From the NCBI GenBank assembly GCA_024277405.1, contig JAJRVI010000016.1:1-12926 (forward strand): a stretch of DNA of 12,926 bases. The letters run 5' to 3'. The number at the start of each line of letters is the position of its first letter. Within the stretch, counting starts at the first letter, position 1. The notes below the pieces were generated by a model. That model had not been told where the DNA came from. It made no database searches and saw only the letters and a program-made list of their open reading frames with translations. Shown here one piece after another: positions 6,726 through 12,926 of the stretch. Origin of the DNA: Fidelibacterota bacterium (GTDB lineage: Bacteria; Bipolaricaulota; Bipolaricaulia; Bipolaricaulales; Bipolaricaulaceae). A program made the position numbers and the translations under genes.

Positions 6726-7810
6726 TGCGCTATCGGCGTGCTTGCCTCGCGGATTTGCTCGGCGATTTCGTCGCCTACAGGTCGCTTCGCCCCCAGGATC
6801 CCCGGCTCCCCGGGCTCCCGGAGCTCCAGGAGGAGCTCGGCTTGGGGGAGGGGATCCCCCGCAAGGGGACCCGGGATTACGCCCGTGTGGTGATCCAGAT
6901 CCTCGCCGCGGCCCAAAGGCTCAGGGGCGAGGAGCTCCGTCGCATCGTTTACCTCGGCGATACCCGCCACAACGATGGCCGCACCATCGCCGCCCTGGGG
7001 GAGTTCGCCCCCGTCCGGGGATTCATCGCCGCGGAGGAGCGCGGCGCGCCCCCCGCGTGGGAGGTCCGGGAGGGGGTGATGTACGCCAACCGCTGGGGGC
7101 TCATGGAACGGTTCCTCGAATGGCTTCAAGAGGAGGGCTTCCCCCTGGAGGGAGACACGGCGGTGGTGGTGGACCTGGACAAGACCGCCTTCGGGGCCCG
7201 GGGGCGCAATTCCGGCCCGGTGGACGCCGCCCGGGTAGCGGCGGCGGAACGGATCGCGGGTTCCGTTCTCGGCGGGGAGTTCGATCGGGAGGGATTCCGG
7301 CGGGCCTACCGCGAGCTGAACGACCCCCGGTATCACCGCTTCACCGGGGACAACCAGGATCTGGTGGTGTTCGCGGCCCTGGTGGTCGCGAGCGGGGCCT
7401 ACGCCCTGGAACGCCTGGGGGACGGGGTATCCGCGGGGAGGATCCGGTCCTTCCCCGAGTTCCTCGCGGCCTGTGAGGGCCTCCCCCCCGGGCTCGCGGG
7501 GCTGCGCGGGGAGGTGGCGGGGGCCCTCGCCCGGGGCGACCCCACCCCGTTCAAGGCCTTCCGGCGCCTGGAGTACGAGGAGACCCTGGCCCGCATGGAC
7601 GTCCACCCCGATGGGACCCCTCCCGAACGGGTCCTGACCGAGGAGATCGTGATCACTCCCGAGGTGTGGGGGTTCGCGGAGGAGGCGAGGGCCGCGGGGG
7701 CATTGCTGTTCGGCCTCACCGACAAGCCGGACGAGGCCTCCCTTCCCCCACAGGGCCGGGAGGGCCCGCCCTTGCACCGGGCCCGCATGAAGATCCTCGG
7801 CGTCGCCTGA
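6725..7810 (+). CDS. Conserved HAD-superfamily-like protein with apparently permuted motifs
   Basis: I do not recognise the exact family of this 361-residue cytoplasmic protein. A hydrophobic strand ending in 'VVVDLDKT' (147-154) matches HAD motif I (D150, D152, T154). 'GALLFGLTDKPDEA' (325-338) matches the motif II strand with T332. A basic C-terminal tail with K356 could supply motif III. A strand with 'YLGDTRHNDG' (76-85) looks like HAD motif IV (GDxxxND), but it comes before motif I instead of after motif II. The middle (about 160-310) would be a helical cap. The likely activity is a phosphatase or phosphotransfer reaction using Mg2+ and an aspartyl-phosphate. Its ATG overlaps the asd stop (TGATG), so it is translated with the threonine genes; a role in aspartate-family metabolism, for instance handling phosphohomoserine, is only inference. 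The gene ends 4 nt from the converging GH130-like gene. Confidence 0.7.
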   Translation: MRYRRACLADLLGDFVAYRSLRPQDPRLPGLPELQEELGLGEGIPRKGTRDYARVVIQILAAAQRLRGEELRRIVYLGDTRHNDGRTIAALGEFAPVRGFIAAEERGAPPAWEVREGVMYANRWGLMERFLEWLQEEGFPLEGDTAVVVDLDKTAFGARGRNSGPVDAARVAAAERIAGSVLGGEFDREGFRRAYRELNDPRYHRFTGDNQDLVVFAALVVASGAYALERLGDGVSAGRIRSFPEFLAACEGLPPGLAGLRGEVAGALARGDPTPFKAFRRLEYEETLARMDVHPDGTPPERVLTEEIVITPEVWGFAEEARAAGALLFGLTDKPDEASLPPQGREGPPLHRARMKILGVA

Positions 7811-7814
7811 GCCC

Positions 7815-8918
7815 TCAGATCCGGCGCAGGGCCCGGAGGGCCTCGGAGAGCGGGGTGACGAAGATCCCGATCCCGTAGTCCGAAATCCCCCCGATCCAGA
7901 TGAGGAGGCCTTTGTAGATCACGAGGCCATTGCCGAAGATGGTCAGCGATCGGTCCCCGTATTCCTCGGAGAGGCCGCGGGGGGCGAGGACGTAGTCCGA
8001 GACCGCCAGTAGCGCCCCCGTCGAGTCCACCAGGGCGAGGCCGTTGCGGTAGGAGAGGTCCTCACGCAGCACGCCGTGCCACCCCACGAGGTACTCCCCG
8101 TTTCCGACCCGCACGGTGTTGGTGGACCAGCCGATCTTGTACTCCCAGGCCTCGGGGGAGAGCACCGGCCACAGGGATTCCGCCGGGATCGTGAACTCCT
8201 CGAGATCCGCCTCGGCCCGCCAGCACATATCGGGGAGCTTCTCGCGGCGGAGCGGCCCGCGGGAGGTGAACCTGAGGCGCGCGGAACGGAAGCTGGGCCG
8301 GGTGAGGATCGTGGCCTTCCGCCCGTTCAACTCCAGCAGGGCCGAGTCCTTGTTGCCCGGGACGACGCGTTCCCCCCCTCCGTGGACGCAGAAGAACCCC
8401 TTCCTCCTGAGGTTGAGAGCGGGATCGAACTCCGCGTAGCCGAGAACGGCCTTATAGCGCGTCCCGGTGGGCATCTCCTCGGCGTCCTCTGGCTTCCCCA
8501 CCCCGGTATAGAGCACGCGGAAGTGGTCGTCCGCGAACGAGACCCGTGGGTCCTCGCAGCCCTTGACCGCCTCCCAGGAGGTCTGGGGCCAGAGGACGAT
8601 GCGCGCCCGGAGCGGTCGCGCGAATTCCCCGCCCAGGAGCTCCTCGATCCGCAGGGACACCACGCCGATGCTGGAGGTGTAGGAGTAGTAATCGAAGACG
8701 AAGCGGGGGAAGATGTAGATGGTCTCCCCCACCAGGACCGCCCCGGGGTTGAAGGCCGCCAGGGGCCTACGCCGGGGGTAGTTCTCCACCTCGAAGTCGT
8801 CCGGCCCGAGGACCTGGCGCCGCTCGAAGATGTCCTCCGTCCGGGGTTCGCGCAGCCCCCGCAGCTCCCGCAGCGCCCGCCACGCCCGCTGTTCCAGCTT
8901 ACGTTCCAGCGCGGACAT
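7815..8918 (-). CDS. Divergent GH130-like protein (beta-mannoside phosphorylase/mannosyltransferase fold)
   Basis: This 367-residue protein without a signal peptide has the five-bladed beta-propeller signatures of GH130 ('glycosidase PH1107-related'): 'AFNPGAV' (55-61), 'GCEDPRV' (120-126, with D123 aligning to the family's conserved aspartate), 'GNKDSAL' (188-194) and 'VGWHGV' (278-283). The last blade ends in 'GGISDYGIGIF' (343-353) where the other GH130 here has 'YYGAADKVVCLA'. It also has a charged, arginine-rich N-terminal extension of about 50 residues. GH130 enzymes use phosphate to cleave beta-mannosides or, in reverse, build them from mannose 1-phosphate; related GT108 proteins elongate beta-1,2-mannan. 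The differences suggest a separate substrate. It is last in the operon after the GT4 fusion, 18 nt downstream of its stop; GGAG nearly touches the ATG, so the ribosome site is poor. A structural or non-catalytic role is possible. Confidence 0.75.
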   Translation of the reverse strand: MSALERKLEQRAWRALRELRGLREPRTEDIFERRQVLGPDDFEVENYPRRRPLAAFNPGAVLVGETIYIFPRFVFDYYSYTSSIGVVSLRIEELLGGEFARPLRARIVLWPQTSWEAVKGCEDPRVSFADDHFRVLYTGVGKPEDAEEMPTGTRYKAVLGYAEFDPALNLRRKGFFCVHGGGERVVPGNKDSALLELNGRKATILTRPSFRSARLRFTSRGPLRREKLPDMCWRAEADLEEFTIPAESLWPVLSPEAWEYKIGWSTNTVRVGNGEYLVGWHGVLREDLSYRNGLALVDSTGALLAVSDYVLAPRGLSEEYGDRSLTIFGNGLVIYKGLLIWIGGISDYGIGIFVTPLSEALRALRRI

Positions 8919-8936
8919 CTCCGTCGCGATCTTCGC

Positions 8937-11219
8937 CTACGCCCTTTCGACCACGGTCCGCCGCCTGAGGGTCCGCTTCATGAGGAGAAGGGAGATCAAC
9001 CAGCTCACCGTGGATTCCGCCCCCTGGTTCCGGTTCACCCCCGTGGGCTGGAGGCCGTCGTAGCAGCCCCCGGTGGTGAAATCGTACACCGGGATCCCCA
9101 GGTCGTTCCGTCCCAGGAACCAGGAGAAAGCCCGTTCCATCTCCCGCCACCAGCGGGGGTCCCCGGTGATCAGCGCCGCCTCGCGGCAGGCGTCCACCAG
9201 GGCGGCGGCGTCCAGGGGCTGCTGGTCGAACCTCGCCCTCTCCCCCCCTCGGGGGTACCAACCCTGGTTCCCCACGAGGCTCAGGTGCTTCCCCTGGGGG
9301 TCCGTCTGCACCTCGATGAGCCACCGCAGGGCCTCGATCCCCCGGTCCACGTACTCCCTCCGCTCCAGGGCCCTGCCCGCCGTGATCAGGGCCTGGGGAA
9401 GTCGGGCGTTGTCGTAGGTGAGCACCTCCTCGGGCCAAGGCCAATCCGGTTTGGCGCCCCTGGAGAAGGCCTCGTAGAGCCGCTGGGCGAGGTCGTGCAA
9501 AGCGCCCTTGACCTCGGTGTCCCCGGGGAATTTCCCCAGGTAATAGGACGCGCCGAGGATGGCGAAGGCCAGGGCCCGGGCCGCGGACAACCTCTCCCAG
9601 GTGGGAAGGGCGCTCTTGAACATCTGGATGCTCAGGGTGAGGAGGTCCTCGGGGAGCCTCACGGCCACGGCGTGTCCCAGGGCCCAGATGGCGCGTCCCT
9701 GGGCGTCCTCCGAGTCCCCCTCGGGGACGAAGGCCCTCTCGTAGGTGAGGAGGTTTCGGAACCAACCGTCCTCCGTCTGGGCGTGGTGGAGGAAGGAGAA
9801 GTAGGTGTGCATGAGGTCCCAGATCTCCCTGTCGCCGAAGAGATCCCAGTGGAGGAGGGTGACGATCAGGGCCCGGGCGTTGTCGTCGGTGGTGTAGCCG
9901 AAACGGCGGTCGGGGATGGTGTACACCGCGTGCTGGAGGACCCCGGTCTCGTCGGTGAGGCGGCGCAGGTGGGATAGGTCCACCTCGGGGAGGGTGTGGA
10001 GCTTGAACGCCCGAAAGGGGCGCTTCCCTGCCCGGGCATGGAGGACCAACGCGCGTTCGAATGCCTCCGCGTATTGGCCCGCCACCTCGCGCCACACCAT
10101 CTGGCGGCCGAACTCGTAGGCGGCCTTCCGCATGCGGTCGCGTTTGTTCTCGTCCCGCAGGAGCTCGAGCAGCGCCCGTGCCATCGCCCCCGCATCCCGG
10201 AAGGGGACTAGTATCCCCCGGCCGTCGGCGAGCATCTCCTCCGCGTACCAGGAGGGCGTGGAGACGATGGCCTTCCCCGTGGCCAGGGCGTAGGTGATCG
10301 TCCCCGACACCGCTTGCTCCCGCACCAGATACGGCGCGAGGAAGATGTCCGCCGCCACCAGGAACTTGATCAGCTCCTCCAGGGAGACGTACCGGTTGTG
10401 GAACACGACGTTTTCCTCGACCCCCAAACGCCTAACCCGTTCCTCGAGGGCTAGCCGGTAGCTCTCGCCGTAGTGCTTCCGCACCTCGGGATGGGTCGCC
10501 CCCACCACGAAGTAGAGGGCCTCGGGGAACTCCCGGGCCACCTCGGCCATGGCCTCGATGGCGTACTCGATGCCCTTGTTGGGGGAGAGGAGCCCGAACG
10601 TGAGGATGAGGGGGCGCCCTTCGGCCCCGAACTGGTCCTTGTAGTAGGCCGGGTCCAGGAAGGGGACGTCAGGTGCCCCGTGGTAGATGACGACGATCTT
10701 GTCCTCCGGGACCCCGTAGATCTCCCGGAGCATCTCCGCGGATCTGCGGGTCTGGGCGACGAGCAGCGTGGAGCGCGTGGCGATCTCCTGGAGCACCTCC
10801 CGCTGGGAGGGGCTCGGCTCGTGGAGCACCGTGTGGAGGGTGGTGACCACCGGTTTGCGCACGTGTTCCAGGAGCTCGATGATATGGCTGCCGTCCTCGC
10901 CGCCGAAGATCCCGTACTCGTGCTGGAGGGAGACCACGTCTATCGGGGAGAGGTTGATGAACTCCGCCGCGTCCAGGTAGTCCTCCTCGCGGTGATCCCG
11001 GACCTCGAACCGGACCTCGGGCGGATAATCCAGGGGCTCCGACCCCCGGTGCATGGCGATCACGTGGAGGTACCTCTGGGCCTCATCGGCGAGGACGTTG
11101 CCGTAGAGCTCGTTCAGGGCGGTCAGGAGATCCTGGGTAAAGGTGGCGATGCCGCACTGACGCGGGGGATAGGTGCCGATGAACGCGATCCGTAAGGGCT
11201 TCAGAAACCGGGTGTGCAT
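8937..11219 (-). CDS. GT4 glycosyltransferase fused to a predicted alpha/alpha-barrel glycosidase-like domain
   Basis: This 760-residue cytoplasmic protein has two parts. Residues about 8-395 form a GT-B glycosyltransferase of family 4: 'IAFIGTYPPRQCGIATFT' (11-28) is the N-terminal nucleotide-sugar loop, 'SLQHEYGIFGG' (97-107) the acceptor side, 'LTFGLLSPNKGIEYAIEA' (206-223) the start of the second Rossmann domain, and 'REQAVSGTITYALATGKA' (300-317) the donor-phosphate motif. In the usual E-x7-E only the first glutamate (E301) is present; the second is T309. Residues about 405-745 are helix-rich with repeated 'YTTDDNARA' (442-450) and 'TYDNARLPQAL' (601-611), plus 'FDQQPLDAAALVDA' (664-677) and 'GAESTVSWL' (733-741), resembling (alpha/alpha)6-barrel glycoside hydrolase or mannanase-like folds. 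ATG 11219 lies 5 nt after the GH130 stop; a TTG at 11228 is an alternative. Probably makes a mannose-containing glycoside; donor and acceptor are unknown. Confidence 0.85.
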   Translation of the reverse strand: MHTRFLKPLRIAFIGTYPPRQCGIATFTQDLLTALNELYGNVLADEAQRYLHVIAMHRGSEPLDYPPEVRFEVRDHREEDYLDAAEFINLSPIDVVSLQHEYGIFGGEDGSHIIELLEHVRKPVVTTLHTVLHEPSPSQREVLQEIATRSTLLVAQTRRSAEMLREIYGVPEDKIVVIYHGAPDVPFLDPAYYKDQFGAEGRPLILTFGLLSPNKGIEYAIEAMAEVAREFPEALYFVVGATHPEVRKHYGESYRLALEERVRRLGVEENVVFHNRYVSLEELIKFLVAADIFLAPYLVREQAVSGTITYALATGKAIVSTPSWYAEEMLADGRGILVPFRDAGAMARALLELLRDENKRDRMRKAAYEFGRQMVWREVAGQYAEAFERALVLHARAGKRPFRAFKLHTLPEVDLSHLRRLTDETGVLQHAVYTIPDRRFGYTTDDNARALIVTLLHWDLFGDREIWDLMHTYFSFLHHAQTEDGWFRNLLTYERAFVPEGDSEDAQGRAIWALGHAVAVRLPEDLLTLSIQMFKSALPTWERLSAARALAFAILGASYYLGKFPGDTEVKGALHDLAQRLYEAFSRGAKPDWPWPEEVLTYDNARLPQALITAGRALERREYVDRGIEALRWLIEVQTDPQGKHLSLVGNQGWYPRGGERARFDQQPLDAAALVDACREAALITGDPRWWREMERAFSWFLGRNDLGIPVYDFTTGGCYDGLQPTGVNRNQGAESTVSWLISLLLMKRTLRRRTVVERA

Positions 11220-11224
11220 GTCCC

Positions 11225-12166
11225 TCAAGGTTCGCCCAAAGGCCGATCCCCCTCAACCCCGTCCTCCCGGAGAAAGAGGAGGATGTCATCGAGGTCGGCG
11301 TAGGCAAGGCACACCACCTTATCAGCGGCCCCGTAGTACAGCCGGAGGGTGCCCTTCGACACGATGGCCCCCGTGGGAAAGGTCACGCCGGGGACATCGC
11401 CGTGGAACTCGTAACCCTCCCGGGGGCCGAGCACCCACGAGGAGGCGCGACGGACGACGCGCCAGGGCTCGTCCGGATCCAGGAGGGCGAGCCCCACCCG
11501 GTAGAGGCTCCCCGAGGCGGTGATCCGTACCCCGTGGTAGATGAGGAGCCAACCCTCCTCGGTACCGATGGGCGGGGGACCGAGTCCCACCCGGTGGCAG
11601 TCCCACCAGCCCGGCCGTACCGGGAGCAGTATGCGGTGATCGCCCCAGTAGCGGAGGTCGGGGGAGAAGGAGATCCAGATGTGGGCCTGGCCGCGGATGA
11701 TGGGACGGTGGATGAGGGCGTACTTCCCCCGGAAGGTGACGGGGAAGAGGGCGGCATCCTTGTCCTCCGGGGGCACCAGGGCCCCGTGGCGCGTGAACTG
11801 TTGGAAATCGGGGGTGGTGATGAGCGACACCACCGGTCCCCCCTTGGAGAACGAGACGTAGGTGATGGCGTATTCCCCTCGGTCGGGGAGCCAGACGATC
11901 CGGGGATCCTCGAGCCCCCACCGCTCCTCGGCGTAGCCCGGGTCTGGGAGGAGCGTGGGTCGAGGCGAGATCTCCCAACCGCCGAGGCCATCCGCGCTCC
12001 GGGCGATGGTGAGGTGGGAGAAACCGCGGAAGTCCTCTACCCGCACCAGGAGCAGCGTTTCCCCTCCGTGTTCCACCGCCCCGGGGTTGAACACGGAGTT
12101 CGCCGGGTACGGCCACATATCCGGGGATAGGACCGGGTTCCCCCCGTATCTTCTGAAGAGCTCCAT
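11225..12166 (-). CDS. GH130 family beta-mannoside phosphorylase-like enzyme
   Basis: This 313-residue protein matches the classical GH130 five-bladed propeller: 'VFNPGAV' (25-31), 'GLEDPRI' (84-90, D87 the probable general acid), 'PEDKDAALFPV' (133-143), 'LIHRP' (151-155), 'YHGV' (210-213), 'FPTGAIV' (263-269) and 'YYGAADKVVCLA' (277-288). Family members phosphorolyse beta-1,4- or beta-1,2-mannosides to mannose 1-phosphate, and the reaction can run in reverse. Length is normal and there is no signal peptide, so it acts in the cytoplasm. It is first in the operon, with its own promoter and almost no leader, and no clear ribosome site before ATG 12166. The linked GT4 fusion and second GH130-like gene suggest a joint synthesis/recycling pathway like the paired phosphorylases of Thermoanaerobacter. 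Which linkage is used cannot be told from sequence by eye. Confidence 0.92.
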   Translation of the reverse strand: MELFRRYGGNPVLSPDMWPYPANSVFNPGAVEHGGETLLLVRVEDFRGFSHLTIARSADGLGGWEISPRPTLLPDPGYAEERWGLEDPRIVWLPDRGEYAITYVSFSKGGPVVSLITTPDFQQFTRHGALVPPEDKDAALFPVTFRGKYALIHRPIIRGQAHIWISFSPDLRYWGDHRILLPVRPGWWDCHRVGLGPPPIGTEEGWLLIYHGVRITASGSLYRVGLALLDPDEPWRVVRRASSWVLGPREGYEFHGDVPGVTFPTGAIVSKGTLRLYYGAADKVVCLAYADLDDILLFLREDGVEGDRPLGEP

Positions 12167-12180
12167 CCCGATCGGGCCAG

Positions 12181-12210
12181 TTTATAACCGGACCGCGGTG
12201 CCATGGGCAA
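12181..12210 (-). promoter_or_regulatory. Promoter of the GH130-GT4-GH130 operon
   Basis: On the minus strand, TTGCCC (12210-12205) and TATAAA (12186-12181, five of six matches to consensus) are separated by 18 nt. The -10 ends 14 nt before the ATG at 12166, predicting a leader of about 7 nt with no Shine-Dalgarno sequence. The -35 lies only 2 nt from the -35 of the opposite promoter. Confidence 0.6.
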
Positions 12211-12212
12211 AC

Positions 12213-12241
12213 TTGACCCGGACCCCTGCAGGCCCTAAGTT
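12213..12241 (+). promoter_or_regulatory. Promoter of the [2Fe-2S]/FAD oxidoreductase gene, probably leaderless
   Basis: TTGACC (12213-12218, five of six matches to TTGACA) is followed after 17 nt by TAAGTT (12236-12241), a TAnnnT-type -10. The GTG start at 12251 is 9 nt further on, so transcription should begin at or next to the start codon. No Shine-Dalgarno sequence is present. Confidence 0.55.
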
Positions 12242-12250
12242 ACGGTTGCG

Positions 12251-12926
12251 GTGTCGGATAGACGGGCCGAGGGTAGGCTCTGGGAACATCCGGTCCTCAC
12301 CTTCAGGCGCCCAAAAGCGGTCACCTTCACCTTCGATGGGCGCCCCGTCCAGGCATTCGAGGGGGAGACCATCGCCGCGGCGCTGCACGCCGCCGGGGTG
12401 CGGGTCCTCTCCCGCACCCGTTCCGGTGCCCCCCGGGGGCTTTTCTGCGCCATCGGGAAGTGCTCCTCGTGCCTTATGACGGTGGATGGTATCCCCAACG
12501 TGAAGACGTGCGTCACCCCAGTGCGGGAGGGGATGGTCGTCCAGTCCCAGCGGGGGCCCGGGCGCCTGAACCCCGACTTCCGCCCCGGGGATCGGGAGGT
12601 ACGGGAAGTGCGGGCGGAGGCGGTGGTGGTGGGGGCCGGGCCCGCGGGGCTCTCCGCCGCCAGGACCCTCCTCGCCCACGGGGTATCCCCCCTGGTCCTG
12701 GACGAGAACCCCCGTCTCGGGGGACAGCTCATCAAGCAAACCCACAAGTTCTTCGGTTCCCGGGCCGAGCGGGCGGGAGTGGGGGGATTCTCCATCGCCG
12801 AGGAGCTCCTGGCGGAGGTGGAGGGGGAGGCGGAGGTGCTCCGGCAGGCGCGGGTCTTGGGGCTTTACCTCGAGGACGGAAAACGGGTCCTCGCCGTGGC
12901 CCACAGCGACCGCCTGCTCCTGGTGG
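12251..12926 (+). CDS. [2Fe-2S]/FAD oxidoreductase, sarcosine oxidase alpha / HcnAB-like (N-terminal part, cut by window end)
   Basis: The first 225 residues are visible. Residues about 22-100 form a plant-type ferredoxin-like domain (Fer2_4) with the four cluster cysteines C66, C71, C74 and C87 (Cx4C-x2-C-x12-C). Residues from about 121 begin an FAD-binding Rossmann fold: 'AVVVGAGPAGLSAAR' (124-138), followed by 'LDENPRLGGQL' (150-160) and 'IKQTHKFFGS' (161-170). This order is found in the alpha subunits of sarcosine oxidase and amino-acid/opine dehydrogenases and in HcnA-HcnB fusions, which oxidise an amine, imino acid or similar substrate, usually with a partner flavoprotein. The substrate is unknown; a partner gene may follow beyond the window. 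An in-frame TAA at 12236 and the lack of other early starts leave GTG 12251 as the start. Transcribed divergently from the mannoside operon. Confidence 0.88.
   Translation, partial: MSDRRAEGRLWEHPVLTFRRPKAVTFTFDGRPVQAFEGETIAAALHAAGVRVLSRTRSGAPRGLFCAIGKCSSCLMTVDGIPNVKTCVTPVREGMVVQSQRGPGRLNPDFRPGDREVREVRAEAVVVGAGPAGLSAARTLLAHGVSPLVLDENPRLGGQLIKQTHKFFGSRAERAGVGGFSIAEELLAEVEGEAEVLRQARVLGLYLEDGKRVLAVAHSDRLLLV

Noticed and set aside
5055..7777. Long minus-strand open frames opposite lysC, asd and the HAD-like gene
   Set aside because: These arise from high third-position GC, lack family motifs, and oppose well-supported genes.
8076..9977. 633-codon plus-strand open frame opposite the GT4 fusion and GH130-like gene
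   Set aside because: Compositionally a GC shadow (Gly/Pro/Glu/Val/His-rich) without domains; the minus-strand genes have clear family motifs.
12182..12904. 240-codon open frame on the minus strand
   Set aside because: It is the shadow of the plus-strand ferredoxin/FAD oxidoreductase, whose cysteine motif and Rossmann loop are clear; the minus-strand product is arginine/proline/glycine-rich with no recognisable motif.
1..12926. tRNA/rRNA genes, CRISPR arrays, insertion sequences or riboswitches
   Set aside because: I found no supporting structure, repeats, inverted ends or transposase genes; the gaps are too short for riboswitches.

Overview
The window is gene-dense, very GC-rich bacterial DNA (roughly 70% G+C by eye) with nine protein genes and no RNA genes, insertion sequences, CRISPR arrays or prophage genes that I can see. 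The first gene encodes an exported LolA/RseB-like protein and others use Shine-Dalgarno sites, so this looks like a bacterium, probably with an outer membrane. The aspartate-semialdehyde dehydrogenase is of the archaeal/fungal-like type, and several promoters appear to give transcripts with almost no leader. A deep-branching, possibly thermophilic phylum such as Bipolaricaulota (Acetothermia) would fit, but that placement is a low-confidence inference.

Layout. (1) 14-1117 (+): secreted LolA-like domain fused to a thioredoxin-fold domain without its cysteines. (2) 2878-1122 (-): dppB-dppC type ABC permease pair with a 4-nt overlap and no binding protein or ATPase beside it. (3) 2993-7810 (+): an operon whose genes overlap at every junction, thrC - lysC - asd - HAD-like protein, covering the aspartate-family route to threonine except homoserine dehydrogenase and homoserine kinase. 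The last gene seems to carry HAD motifs in a permuted order. (4) 12166-7815 (-): a three-gene operon with a GH130 beta-mannoside phosphorylase, a GT4 glycosyltransferase fused to a predicted alpha/alpha-barrel glycosidase-like domain, and a second, divergent GH130-like protein. All three lack signal peptides and are probably cytoplasmic. Together they suggest building and phosphorolytic recycling of a beta-mannoside or other oligosaccharide. (5) 12251-end (+): start of a [2Fe-2S]/FAD oxidoreductase of the sarcosine-oxidase-alpha / HcnAB type, cut by the window edge.

Regulation. The two intergenic control regions are both divergent: 2879-2992 (dppB/thrC) and 12167-12250 (GH130/oxidoreductase). 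The second has two back-to-back -35/-10 promoters with very short or absent leaders. The two convergent junctions (1118-1121 and 7811-7814) have only 4 nt between stop codons, so there is no room for intergenic terminators. No stretch longer than about 115 bases lacks a gene.

The most interesting parts are the GT4-fusion/GH130/GH130 operon, the apparently permuted HAD protein translationally coupled to asd, and the cysteine-free thioredoxin-like domain.
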